In this document: one piece after another, positions 41,100 to 52,289 of the stretch
Position numbering within the stretch: position 1 is the stretch's first letter
Layout of the letters: each line of letters starts with the position of its first letter
Assembly (NCBI GenBank): GCA_947471745.1
Contig: CANJKZ010000406.1
Coordinates: 93,501-157,500, forward strand
Reading direction: 5' to 3'
Length of the DNA stretch: 64,000 bases
Source of the DNA: Closterium sp. Naga37s-1
Lineage: Eukaryota > Streptophyta > Zygnematophyceae > Desmidiales > Closteriaceae
The notes under the pieces: model-generated
What the model was told of the DNA's origin: nothing
What the model saw: the letters and a program-made list of their open reading frames with translations, nothing else
Databases searched by the model: none
Program-made: the position numbers and the translations under genes

Positions 41100-41760
41100 C
41101 CTGCGTCACCTATCTAAACTCCACCCCGCACCTCTTTGAACCCCCACCCGTCGCTCATCGGTGCTTCTTTGCACCACCATCCTCTCCCACGCCGCCTCAA
41201 ACCCCTCTTTCCATATTTGCATGTGCCTTATCCTCGTAATGGCCACACTGAACGTGTCACCCATCCACACTCCTCCCCCCACTGTTCTGAACCACGCCCT
41301 CAACCAGCCACGCACCCTTTCTCGCTATCTTCGCTCTGTCTTCCCAGCCACGCTCGCACCTACTTCTGCCAAAACCAGCCACACCCCTTGCCCCAATGAT
41401 TCACATCCCATGGCAGAACAGTACGACCCAAACCTGCGCAATCCCATGCCGAAACTCGCTTTGATATCATCCCACTCATTTCCCCAGCTTGCTCCCTCCC
41501 TCCTACTCCTCTACTTCCAAGGTTCCACAACTCAAAAACCATAGTGGCATCTCCAATCCCTTGGCATATCCGTAACGGATATGGCCCCCTTTCCCCACAC
41601 ATCCGTGCCCCACTCCCTTCCCATGCAAAACCCCATACTTTGCCAAAAGCATTGCATGCATACCTTGCCGTCTGACCAGGGGGTTTCTCCGTAGCAACAT
41701 CGTAGTCTTCAAAACTGCAACGGGAAGGGAAATCACATTAGACGGTGGCAAAGCCACTCA
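41100..41760 (-). other. Possible broken coding remnant inside the transposon
   Basis: Minus-strand frames show protein-like stretches (LLRRNPLVRRQGMHAMLLAK; LPWDVNHWGKGCGWFW) that switch frame and contain stops. It may be decayed transposon coding sequence; no family is recognisable. Confidence 0.3.
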
Positions 41761-42245
41761 GCATTGTGCTGTTTGTACTCTTAATAACAAACAGATTACA
41801 GAGGTTGGAAACAACTCATGATCCTGCGCAAACATTAATGTATGCGCCACAAACATACAGAACGCTTCCTGGATGACACAAAGTCCGTGATAAGCTTGTC
41901 CGTCTCCACAACATACTCATTAAACCTGCGGTAATAAAATGTCAGCAACCATCAAGGAGATGGGAGATTTATTAAACCATGATGGATTCATGACAGCAGA
42001 TGCCATAGCAATAATGAAACCGTCGACAAGTAGGAGACTCCTAGAGAAACCGAGATGCATATTCACGCATCACCCACCTCTGTGGCAATCTTCGCACTCG
42101 TTTGTGGCGCACGGGCGTGGTCTCAACGCGGGAGATGTGCTGCAGGGATATGACAGTATGAGTAAGCAAATCACATGGAAACATGAGCCCCTCATCTCAA
42201 CTTCAGTAAATATTTCAGATACACCAATCGAACGTGTCGCATATG

Positions 42246-43419
42246 TTATTTGGTCTCGTACTTATAGAGGAGACAGCGTCGTGCACGAGAAGGGCGTGGT
42301 CCGCGGTGCGACCGTAGACGGCGCTTTGACCATGAGGTGCTGTTGCAGGATGACACCAGACCCGGGCTGAAAACTGTGGGATGAGTCGGCGTGCCAACAG
42401 CGTCAGTGGCCACATGAGTCACTTGGGTAGTGGGTGGGGTGTTCGACATTGGGCTAGGCGGTGAAGGACCTGTGTGTAGAGTCTGTCGTGCAGAGTCCCA
42501 GTCCCTCATAATATCGTCGACCCATGTCCAATCCATCGGCCCCAAGACTCTGTCCTTTCTGCCCCGTCTCACTCGTGTCGCTCGTCGCATCCGCTCCTTG
42601 TAGGCTCGTACAACACGCGTGACCGTGTTGTTCCAATGGAGCACGGCCAAGGCAATTCGTGCCTCCATGCTCCCAAGGAATCGCACACGTTTAGGGGCAT
42701 ATTTGCAAATGAGAGAGTGGAAGGATTCATTCAACCAACTCCCAGCCCCTAACACGTATGGTCTCATCGCCTCCTCGCTGCAGTGCTTCTCCAACCACTT
42801 CTTCAAGTCAATATGGGTCTGCGAGCCAGGTGGGTAGATGGCGCTCTCCTCTCCCCATTTGTCCCGCACACAGCGCGGGGGAACATCACCCCTGTCACAC
42901 CCTGCATGTAAACCCGCCCAATGGTCAGCACAAAGCGCCAACTCGTCTGCCACGTCTTTCGCTGACATGGGGCGTCCATCCCGGGCCAAAGTCGCGGCCC
43001 GCACCATGCAGTGATGGAAGTGAACACTCCACCGTTGTCCTACATTCACCTCCGTCACGACCTCATCCATCCCCATGTCGTCCGTAGCCATCTTCAACAT
43101 ATCAGCATGACTACGTTTACCAACACCCCGCTCCTGCCACCGACAAGGCCTCGAGCCGCTCCCCACCACAGTGCTCTCGATCTCCCTTGCAACAGCATCG
43201 GTTACACTTTCCTGCCCGGGGGGTAACTGCTGCTCTGTCGGGTTGATGTTTTCATCTGTAGCACGATGACATACAACGGGGGTGGTTAGGTTATGAGGGG
43301 CAAAGCCATTTTGACAAAAACCCAATGACACAACATACCGCACGAGCCTCCCAAAGTTGCAGGTTGAGCTTGGTCCGCCCCCGTCGGCACGTCCGCCAGG
43401 GAAAGGGAAAGGGACTGCC
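42246..43419 (-). CDS. Mutator-like transposase, C-terminal part (two 3' exons)
   Basis: Exon 43419-43339 (acceptor TTGCAG, donor GTATGT) joins in phase to exon 43255-42246. Seen: CADHWAGLHAGCDRG, then LGAGSWLNESFHSLICKYAP, KRVRF and ARIALAVLHWNN. In Mutator-like transposase families a Glu in an N-E-S/A-x-x block followed by a PKR-like motif belongs to the end of the DDE core. The N-terminal catalytic Asp residues would lie upstream in unrecognised exons or are lost. Tail is basic (RMRRATRVRRGRKDR) then Pro/Thr-rich. Family call from motifs only. Confidence 0.6.
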
Positions 43420-44640
43420 CTGCAAGGGAGGTAGGGAGAAGAAAGAGGGAAAGGGATGGTGGTTCCTTGGAGCAGTAGGGTGAGAGAGGAATTGGGACGG
43501 TGTCATAAGGGGTGAGAGGAGGAGATGGAAAATGGGACTGCCCTGCAATGTGGGAAAGGAGAGTACACGGCGAATAGGACAATAGCGCAAGAGGGATAAG
43601 GATGAGAGAGAGAATGGGACAGAGGCACAAGGGATTCCCCCCCCTTTGAGTAGGGGAATGGGACAACCCCTTCATGGAGGTAGGGAGAATAAAGGGGGAA
43701 TGAAACGGGACTGCAAGGGAGGAAGGGATGAGAGTGGGATTGGGACAGTGGCACAAGGGATGAAAGTGTAAAAAAATTGGGACCGCCCTGCAAGGGAGGA
43801 AGGGTGAAGAAAGGGGGAGTAGGATTATTGTGCAAGGGAGGAAACAACGAGAGAGGGATTGGGACGATGTTATAAGGGATTGGAGGAGGAGAAGGGGGAA
43901 ATGGGACTGCCCTGCAAGGGAGGAAGGGTGAGAGAGGGATTGAGACTGTGGTACAAGGGATGGAAGTAGAAGGAAAATGTGACTGTCCTGCGGGGAAGGC
44001 GGGGTGCCGGGATGGGGGAATAGGACAATGGTGCAAGAGTCCCAAGGATGAGAGGGGGATTGGGACGATGTCCTAAGGGATTGGAGGTGGAGAAGGGAAA
44101 TGGGACTGCCCTGCAAGAGTAGAAGGGTGCGAGAAAGGGGGAATACGACACTGGTGCAAGGGGGGCCAGGATGAGGGAGGGATTGGGACGATGTCCTAAG
44201 GGATTGGAGGTGGAGAAGGGAAATGGGGCTGCCCTGCACTGCAAGGGTGGAAGGGTGAGAGAAAGGGGGAAAAGGACACTGGTGCAAGGGAGGAAAGGAT
44301 GAGGGAGGGATTGGGGGGATGTCCTAAGGGACTGGAGGAGGAGAAGGGAAATGGGACTGCCCTACAAGGGTAGAAGGGTGCGAGAAAGGGAGAGTAGGAC
44401 TATGATACAATGGAGGAAAAGATGAGAGAGGGATTGGGATGATGTACTAAGGGATTGGAGGAGGAGAAGGGAACAGGGACTGCCCTTCAAGGAGAGGAAG
44501 GGTGAGAGGGGGATTGGGACAGTGGCGCAAGGGATGAAAGAAGAAGGGCAATGTGACTGTCCTGCATGGGAGGCGGGGAGAAGAAAGGGGGAATGGGACG
44601 GCGGTGCAAGGGAGGAAAGCATGAGAGGGGGATTTGGACG
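43395..44640 (-). repeat. ~125-145-bp array repeating the transposase exon acceptor
   Basis: About nine variants of a block whose minus strand contains CTTGCAG|GGCAGTCCC, the acceptor and first bases of the exon ending at 43419 (near 43545, 43790, 43910, 43985, 44110, 44235, 44365, 44485 and 44555). It lies upstream of the real exon, as with the host exon echoes. Confidence 0.65.
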
Positions 44641-47280
44641 GTGGCACAAGGGGAGGGGTAGCGTCTGGGAAGGGGAGTGCTAGGGAGGGGGAAGGGGAGG
44701 GCTAGGGTGGGGGAAGGGGAGGCCTAGAGTGGAGGAAGGGGAGTGCTAGCGCGGGGGTAGAAGAGTGCTAGGGAGGGGGAAGGGGAGTGCTAGCGTGGGG
44801 GAAGGGGAGTGCTTTCTTGCGAGGAGGGAGGGGAGTGCTAGCGTGGGGGAAAGGGAGGGCTTGCGGTGGGGGAACGGGAGTGCTAGGGAGGGGTGGGCGA
44901 GTGGTAAGGAGGGGGAAGGGCAGTGCTAGGGAGGGGGAAGGCGCCCGCTAAGGAGGGGGAAGGGGAGTGCTAGGGAGGGGGAAGGCGAGTGCTAAGGAGG
45001 GGGAAGGGCAGTGCTAGGGAGGGGGAAGGCGCCCGCTAAGGAGGGGGAAGGGGAGTGCTAGAGTTGGGGGAGGGGAGTGCTTGCTAGCGAGGAGGAAGGG
45101 GAGTGCTTGGGTGAGGGAACGGGAGGGCTGGCGTGGGGAAAGGGGGGTGCTTTCTAACGAGGAGGGAGGGGAGTGCTAGCGTAGGGGAGAGGGAGGGCTT
45201 GCGGTGGGGAAGGAGAGTGCTACAGTTGGGGAAGGGGAGTGCTTGCTAGCGAGGGGGAATGGGAGTGCTAGCGTGGGAGAAGGGCCGGGCTTGCGGTGGG
45301 GAAGGGGAGTGCTAGGGAGGGGAAGGGGAGTGCTAGGGAGGGGAAGGGGAGTGCTAGGGAGGGGGAAGGCGAGTGCTAGGGAGGGGGAAGGGGAGTGATT
45401 GCTAGCGAGGAGGAAGGGGAGTGCTAGGGAGGGGGAAGGGGAGGGCTAGCGTGGAGGAAGGGGAGTGCTAAGGAGGGGGAAGGGCAGTGCTAGGGAGGGG
45501 GAAGGCGAGTGCTAAGGAGGGGGAAGGCGAGTGCTAGGGAGGGGGAAGGGGAGTGATTGCTAGCGAGGAGGAAGGGGAGTGCTTGGGTGGGGGAACGGGA
45601 GGGCTGGCGTGGGGGAAGGGGGGTGCTTTCTAACGAGGAGGGAGGGGAGTGCTAGCGTAGGGGGAGGGAGGGCTTGCGGTGGGGAAGGGGAGTGCTAGGG
45701 AGGGGGTAGGAGAGAGCTAGCGTGGGGGAAGGAGAGTGCTACAGTTGGGGAAGGGGAGTGCTTGCTAGCGAGGGGGGAGGGTAGGGCAGGCGTTGGGGAA
45801 GGGGTGGGCTTGGGGAGGGGAATGGGAGTGCTAGGGAGGGGGAAGGGGAGGGCTAGCGTGGGGGAAGGGGAGTGCTTTCTTGCGAGGAGGGAGGGGAGTG
45901 CTAGCGTGGGGGAAAGGGAGGGCTTGCGGTGGGGGAACGGGAGTGCTAGGGAGGGGGAAGGAGAGTGCTAAGGAGGGGGGAGGGCAGTGCTAGGGAGGGG
46001 GAAGGCGCCCGCTAAGGAGGGGGGAGGGGAGTGCTAGAGTTGGGGGAGGGGAGTGCTTGCTAGCGAGGAGGAAGGGGAGTGCTTGGGTGGGGGAACGGGA
46101 GGGCTGGTGTGGGGGAAGGGGGGTGCTTTCTAACGAGGAGGGAGGGGAGTGCTAGCGTAGGGGAGAGGGAGGGCTTGCGGTGGGGAAGGATAGTGCTACA
46201 GTTGGGGAAGGGGAGTGCTTGCTAGCGAGGGGGAATGGGAGTGCTAGCGTGGGAGAAGGGCCGGGCTTGCGGTGGGGAAGGGGAGTGCTAGGGAGGGGAA
46301 GGGCAGTGCTAGGGAGGGGGAAGGCGAGTGCTAAGGAGGGGGAAGGCGAGTGCTAGGGAGGGGGAAGGGGAGTGATTGCTAGCGAGGAGGAAGGGGAGTG
46401 CTTGGGTGGGGGAACGGGAGGGCTGGCGTGGGGGAAGGGGGGTGCTTTCTAACGAGGAGGGAGGGGAGTGCTAGCGTAGGGGAGAGCGAGGGCTTGCGGT
46501 GGGGAAGGGGAGTGCTAGGGAGGGGGTAGGAGAGAGCTAGCGTGGGGGAAGGAGAGTGCTACAGTTGGGGAAGGGGAGTGCTTGCTAGCGAGGGGGGAGG
46601 GTAGGGCAGGCGTTGGGGAAGGGGTGGGCTTGGGGAGGGGAATGGGAGTGCTAGGGAGGGGGAAGGGGAGGGCTAGCGTGGGGGAAGGGGAGTGCTTTCT
46701 TGCGAGGAGGGAGGGGAGTGCTAGCGTGGGGGAAAGGGAGGGCTTGCGGTGGGGGAACGGGAGTGCTAGGGAGGGGGAAGGCGAGTGCTAAGGAGGGGGA
46801 AGGGCAGTGCTAGGGAGGGGGAAGGCGCCCGCTAAGGAGGGGGAAGGGGAGTGCTAGAGTTGGGGGAGGGGAGTGCTTGCTAGCGAGGAGGAAGGGGAGT
46901 GCTTGGGTGGGGGAACGGGAGGGCTGGCGTGGGGGAAGGGGGGTGCTTTCTAACGAGGAGGGAGGGGAGTGCTAGCGTAGGGGAGAGGGAGGGCTTGCGG
47001 TGGGGAAGGAGAGTGCTACAGTTGGGGAAGGGGAGTGCTTGCTAGCCAGGGGGAATGGGAGTGCTAGGGAGGGGGAAGGGGAGTGCTAGGGAGGGGGTAG
47101 GGGAGTGCTAGGGAGGGGGAATGGGAGTGCTAAGGAGGGGGAAGGGGAGTGCGCACGAGGGGGGTGGGGAGTGCGCACGACGGGGGTGGGGAGTGCGCAC
47201 GACGGGGGTGGGGAGTGCGCACGACGGGGGTGGGGAGTGCGCACGACGGGGATGGGGAGTGCACACGACGGGGAAAGTGA
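44640..47280. repeat. G-rich 21-22-bp minisatellite with ~820-bp higher-order repeat
   Basis: Units of GGGGAAGGGGAGTGCTAGGG type. The block at 45762-45971 recurs at 46582-46791, exactly 820 bp later. 47140-47280 changes to 23-24-bp GTGCGCACGACGGGGGTGGG units. The + strand has dense G3-G5 runs, so G-quadruplex formation is plausible. No gene is supported. Confidence 0.88.
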
Positions 47281-47905
47281 TCGCTAGCTTGACGAATGGG
47301 AGTGCTCGCGAGCGGGAAGGGGAGTGCCCGCCAAGTGCGTGCGGGAGAAAGAGGCTGCATGATGGAGGTTTTTCCCTTGGCTCGTCTTCCGCTCGGCAGC
47401 GTGAGATTGCTCTATTGCACGAACGAGGGAGCGTCGCGCTGTACCATGATAAAATCGCCGAGCCACCGCACATGCGCGTTGCGTGAGGTGACGCCCTCGC
47501 CCCCTCGCGGACGTGGGAGCCCATGACGATTTTCCTTGCGGCGCAAGATGTCGCCTTGCGGGCGCAACCCCGTCGTTGGCTGTATCGCCTCAAAGGACGA
47601 AGTGCGCGCCAGTTCGTAGCGGCCTGACTCTAAACGTCCACTATGCAGAACCAACCGCCGATTATGTGTGCAATGGGTTAGCCTGGAAATGGTAAGTTGT
47701 GGACTACTAAGCAGTCGCGGCCATTATCAAGCAGTGTGTTTGGTGACTTCAACGAGTCTCAAGTTTCCATCCCGCTGGTTTCAGGTTTCCTACCACAGTT
47801 GCCTGTGCGACACATTTGGGCCCTGTTTGGGTGCAGGCGATTTAGACGCTACAGTAATTTTGAGGGGCGAAAGCTTGATCCATCCCAAGCGTGTACTTTC
47901 AGGGC
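47281..47905. other. Transposon interior, no supported gene
   Basis: Several short overlapping ORFs on both strands without recognisable domains. Confidence 0.5.
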
Positions 47906-48412
47906 ACAATGATGTCAACAGGGTTACACCCAACCAAGAGTAGGAAAGATGAACCAAACTTGGCAAACTTGTGACCCCGGTTTTAATGTGGTGCAATCTG
48001 GGTGGATCAACCCTAAACCCCCCTAAACGTTAAGATGTTTAGGGTTGATGCATTATATGTGTGCCTGGCTCCCTACGGGGTTTAGTTCGTTTTACACCGT
48101 ACAAAATACCCAACCAAACAAAAAAAACATAAGACAAGCCTTGTGTGCACGACCAGACTGAATTGATTAACACGTCGCAAATTTTGTCTTTGATAAAAGG
48201 ATTCGAAACCCCAAGCTGTAATCCCGCGATTCTGGCTGTAAAACAAAATTGCACCTGTAACGCCAAAATGAACCCGTCCGCAGCATGAAAATATCGTGAA
48301 AGTGCGTGTAAGTCGATCCATTTGGACGAGGTTTGGTCGCCCTACCTGCGGTGCGAGGTTGGTTAATAGGGTTAAAAAAAGTTCGCGCGCCGGCGCGTCG
48401 CGCAATTTTGCC
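47906..48412 (-). repeat. Right terminal inverted repeat
   Basis: Reverse-complement partner of 36406-37033. The poly-T/poly-A part and the CAACCCTAAAC hairpin are shared; the inner region is shorter than on the left. Confidence 0.8.
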
Positions 48413-48421
48413 AGCAGCGCA
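48413..48421. repeat. Right 9-bp target-site duplication AGCAGCGCA
   Basis: Perfect match to 36397-36405. Confidence 0.9.
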
Positions 48422-50420
48422 GCACAACAGGTTCACGATTACAGCTGTCACCGCTCGAATATGTTTACACATGATGCTCAACCCCTGTACGCGAATTTGC
48501 CCTGGACCGGATGGAAACTCTGCACCCGGAATTTTTCCCCAGCCAGTTGCACCCATGTTACAAGCACGTCGCGCAATGCAGTGGTTCGGAACCAATAGTA
48601 ACGAACAGACCGAAGTCAAACTTTAGAGACTGAAGTCAAAATGAAAACATATAAGTTACAAATATTTATATGCACCTTACAAATCCTTTTTGGCTAGCTG
48701 CAAATTGACAAAACTTATGCGAAATGCAAAAACAGCTTAAGTTCCCCCTTCACAAGGCAACCAGGAGTGGCTCAAACGAGCATCATTTGTAGTCTAAATA
48801 CTGATCGGGACCCACCGTACAGTTTGACATTTCTCGACAGAAATCACATCCAACAACACTTTTACAAGTGTGTCATTCTTAATAGATATGCGAAATGGTA
48901 TTTTCTCTCTTTAAGTGGGTTTCCGTTGTACAACCATAATGTCACAGCGGGCACAAGGCTAGCACATCGCTCAACGCAAAATGGAAAGCAAAAACAAATT
49001 ACAGCCAAACAAGTGTAATTTGTAACCGTACAGCCCTTTTGAACACTACACAGGATGCTCAACAGATGAATGTCGTAGCCATTGAACATACAGCTTATCA
49101 CGCTGGCATCCGTCCGTTCGTGAGTGAAGAAGCTGGTTACATTTCCACACCTCCCACTACAGTCTCGATTTTGCCCGTTACGAATGTCGACGAGCAGTTG
49201 AAATATTTGTTGTCCAATAAACATCCGAATGACGAGTTGAGTTGTAGGTAGTAACGAGCATCTGGTGTAAAGTATTCCGATCATGCATGCCTTGATTTGG
49301 GATTTCGATACATCGGATCGGAACCCCAAATTTCGAACCTCCTTCACCCTCGATGCTGGTTCACTTTTTTGCGCGAAGCAAATGATAACACGCGGGCGGG
49401 CGGCCATTGCAGGAGGGTGGGTAAGAACCCTTTTGGTTGTTCCCCGGCTGTCAGGCGTAACCCGCTACCCATTCGAAATGCTGGTTTTCTTTTGATGTAC
49501 TCTTTGGTTTTACGGGCGTGGTAGGAAGCTACTTTTAGCGGTGCGTGCGAGTAGTGAACTGGAGCCAGGCGTTGAAGACTTCGTCAGTCTTCCACCCTGT
49601 GTGTCCCGTTTTTCACGAACTGCAACAAGTGCAATCTGATTCTGTTCGATATCGTAGTGGTTATCCCTTGTGGTGGAGCTCGACTGTTGCTCTTTTGTGG
49701 GGTACCCAGGCTAGAACGCATCAGAATCAAGTTCTAATGAAACTTGATTCTGTATCACCAGACGAGCGATATCGAAACAAGAGGCATATCATAAGCAATA
49801 GGCAGGGAACACGTGGGTTTTGTCTTGAAACTTCAGGGGAAATCCAAACTGTACTGAACTGTTAAAGGCTGCAGCGATACTCAAGCCGACGCTCTCTGTT
49901 CACAAACAAGCTGGTGGCGGTCCCTCACTCATCTACAGTTGATATCATTATCAAATGTTGTGGACCACACAATGACATGGGAAGATTTCCTCACATTCTC
50001 TCCATGGAAAAGCAATCTGTCGTTAAAGCCCGAGGTCAGCATGGTAAAGTTTCAAGTTATGTGGAATTGAAATAGGCTGTAGGTGAGGGTGTACGAAACC
50101 TATTTCGGTTGTGTTGCTTTGGCGAGAACTTCATTCATCCGCGAGCAATTGAACATTTCGTGCATACCAAACCTGCGATTCCCACAACCCAAAGCGAAAA
50201 GTGAGTCGCAAGAAGAGGGGGGGACAGCCAATCATAAGGTTTCGCATACGACGCATATGGAAAGTGTGGCTGCACTAGAAGTCACTGCAGAACTGATTCA
50301 ACTCGACTGTCACGCCAGTACTACTAGCAACGCCACCTGCTCTAACAAGCTACTAGCACGTGCGCCTCTCCTCGTCCCCCTCACCTTGAGTCTTCCCGTT
50401 CCACCCATCCACGTGCAGCA
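48422..50420. other. AT-richer stretch with anonymous ORFs
   Basis: Composition drops toward AT (48600-49000). An open 181-aa minus frame at 48862-49407 and plus frames at 49545-49865 and 50083-50433 show no recognisable domain. An 11-bp stem-loop (AGAATCAAGTT / AACTTGATTCT) lies at 49723-49751. It may be decayed transposon sequence. Confidence 0.4.
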
Positions 50421-51560
50421 CGCCTCGCCTTGAGCCCGCGATCTAGCCGCCCAGCCCGTGATTTAGCTGCCCAGCTCGCGATATAGCGATTCAGCCCGCG
50501 ATCTAGCTGCCTAGCCAGCGGTTTTTGCCGCCAAGCCCGCGATTTAGACGCCAAGTCCGAGATCTAGCCGCCAAGCCCGCGATCTAGCCGCAAGGCCAGC
50601 GATTAGGCCGCCCGGCGTGCAGCTAGGCAGCAATATCTGCGTACTGCAGGCTTATTTCACGAACTGGCAGCAGAATCCGCACCACAGCAGCGAAATCCGC
50701 GCCATAGCAGCGACTTCCGCGCCACAGCAGCGAGATCCGTGCCACAGGAACGGAATCCGCGCCATAGCAGCGAAATCCGCGCCACAGCAGCGAAATCCGC
50801 GCCATAGTGGCGACATCCGCGCCGCGGCGGCGAAATCCGTGCCAGAGCTGTGAAATCCGCGCCATAGCAGCAGAATCCGCGACACAGCTGCGAAAGCCGC
50901 GCCACTGACCAGCCGCGCACGGAATGCGCCGACCAGCCGCGCACCACTGACGACATCTGCGTAAGCAGCACGTGCGCAGAGGGGACAAGCACCGAGACTG
51001 CCCGCGCCCACGCTTGCGCCTGCGCCCGCGCCTCCCCCTGCGCCTGCGCCCGCCGAGAAAGCGCGCCAATTGGAGGGAGCTCTCTCGCTCGCTTCCCGCG
51101 CGGGTGCGCCGTTCCCCCCACCGCGGTTTCCCCCGCGCCTTGCTCCGCGCGCGCGGGGTTGGGCGCGCCCATGGTGGTGGGGGGAATGGTGCTGGACGTG
51201 CAGGGAGCGGGCGTGGAGAGGGCGCTGGAACGAGGCACCACCACGCCAGGATAGGTACACGTGCTCCGCGCCCCTGCGCTCTGCTCTCTGCCCCCTGCGC
51301 TCTGCTCTCCGCCCCCTGCGCTCTGCGCTCTGCCCCCTGCCCTCTGCCCCCTCCGCCCCCTGCGCTCTGCCCCCTGCGCTCCACCCCCTGCGTTCTGTCC
51401 CCTGAGCTCTGCGCCCTGCGCCCTATTCTCTGCGCCCTATGCACTGCGCCCTATGCTCTGCGCCCTATGCACTGCGCCCTATGCTCTGCGCCCTATGCAC
51501 TGCGCCCTATGCTCTGCGCCCTATGCACTGCGCCCTATGCTCTGCGCACTTTGCCCTGGT
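50421..51560. repeat. Three adjacent short-unit arrays
   Basis: 50430-50620: ~18-bp units (GCGATCTAGCCGCCAAGCCC type). 50675-50905: 18-bp units (CAGCAGCGAAATCCGCGCCA type). 51270-51560: 13-26-bp units (TGCGCCCTATGCACTGCGCC type). Between 50940 and 51250 there is GC-rich sequence with no supported gene. Confidence 0.8.
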
Positions 51561-52086
51561 TTCTATTCCCCTTCTCGCCAAACCTCCACCCGCCCCCGCC
51601 CTTTCCAACCCCTACCCCTCATGGTTGTCCTCTTCCTCCCTTTCCCCCACCCGTTTTCTTCCTCCCGCATGAGGCAGGGAGGGAGGGCAGGAAAAAGGAA
51701 TTTGAGGGGGGAGTGTTGTCCATTGCTGCATGTCTCAACCTCTCATGTGTGTCTCACCCCTCCCCCTCTCCCCCTCCTCATTCCTTTCTCTCTGACGGCC
51801 GAGCCCTTCCCCCGTTCCTCCTCTCCCCCTCTTTGCTCTGTTTCTCGTCTCTTCCTAACCACTTTTCCCTGCTCCCCCACCTGCTTACCTGATTTCCATA
51901 TCTTCCCTCCTCCCCTTTCCCCTCACCTCCTACCCCTTACGTGCTCCTCCTGCCACCTCAGCTGACATGCTTCCCCTTTCCCTTCCCCCCTGCTTCCCTC
52001 TTCCCCCTCCTCTTCCCTATCTCCCCTGTTTGACTATTTTCTTGTTCCCCCTCCCCATATTCCCTCCCTCTCCCTGGCTATTGCAG
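51561..52086. other. Pyrimidine-rich stretch, possible intron
   Basis: C/T-rich and ending in a good acceptor (GGCTATTGCAG at 52076-52086). Nothing else seen. Confidence 0.4.
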
Positions 52087-52266
52087 TGACTACGCTGAAG
52101 TCTTTTTCTGGTACTGCAACTCGCCTCAGCCCATCATCCCATGCCAACAGTGTTCTCATATCATGCTTGCATACAACAGACAAGAAACAGGCAGTGGTAC
52201 GGTGTAAAGCATCGACTAGCTACGCCTCAGCTTGCTCCTCTGCTTCACCACTGAAATTTAAGGGGT
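52087..52266 (+). CDS. Orphan exon resembling a plastid transit peptide
   Basis: About 60 codons open between an acceptor (ATTGCAG) and a donor-like GG|GTGACA. Reads TTLKSFSGTATRLSPSSHAN, then VLISCLHTTDKKQAVVRCKA and a Ser/Ala-rich end. It is rich in Ser, Thr and Ala, poor in acids, and has a VRCKA site like plastid transit-peptide cleavage regions. If a preceding exon ended in A, the junction would create ATG. No following exon is recognised before 53.8 kb, so it is probably a gene fragment. Confidence 0.4.
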
Positions 52267-52289
52267 GACAGTGATGGGTGCACATGCAT

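Larger units (their letters stand above)
36406..48412. mobile_element. 12-kb Mutator-like DNA transposon with TIRs and 9-bp TSD
   Basis: Left end 36406 and right end 48412 are inverted copies starting GGCAAAATTGCGCGACGCG; the first ~33 bases differ at one site. Inverted similarity continues, diverged, through GCAGGTAGGGCGACCAAA, a CAACCCTAAACA block and GACATCATTGT, to about 37030 on the left and 47906 on the right. The 9-bp flanking duplication is typical of Mutator-like elements, and a Mutator-like transposase exon lies inside. Pyrimidine-rich (37.5-39.5 kb) and G-rich (43.4-47.3 kb) arrays lie between TIRs and coding core. The element separates the two C paralogues. Confidence 0.88.

Noticed and set aside
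42246-43343. KDZ-type transposase
   Set aside because: The final block reads NESFHSLICKYAP then KRVRF, closer to Mutator-like families, and the flanking duplication is 9 bp.
50623-51965. Overlapping ORFs of 195-306 aa on both strands
   Set aside because: They run through short-unit arrays with no domain or codon signal; the strands mirror each other.
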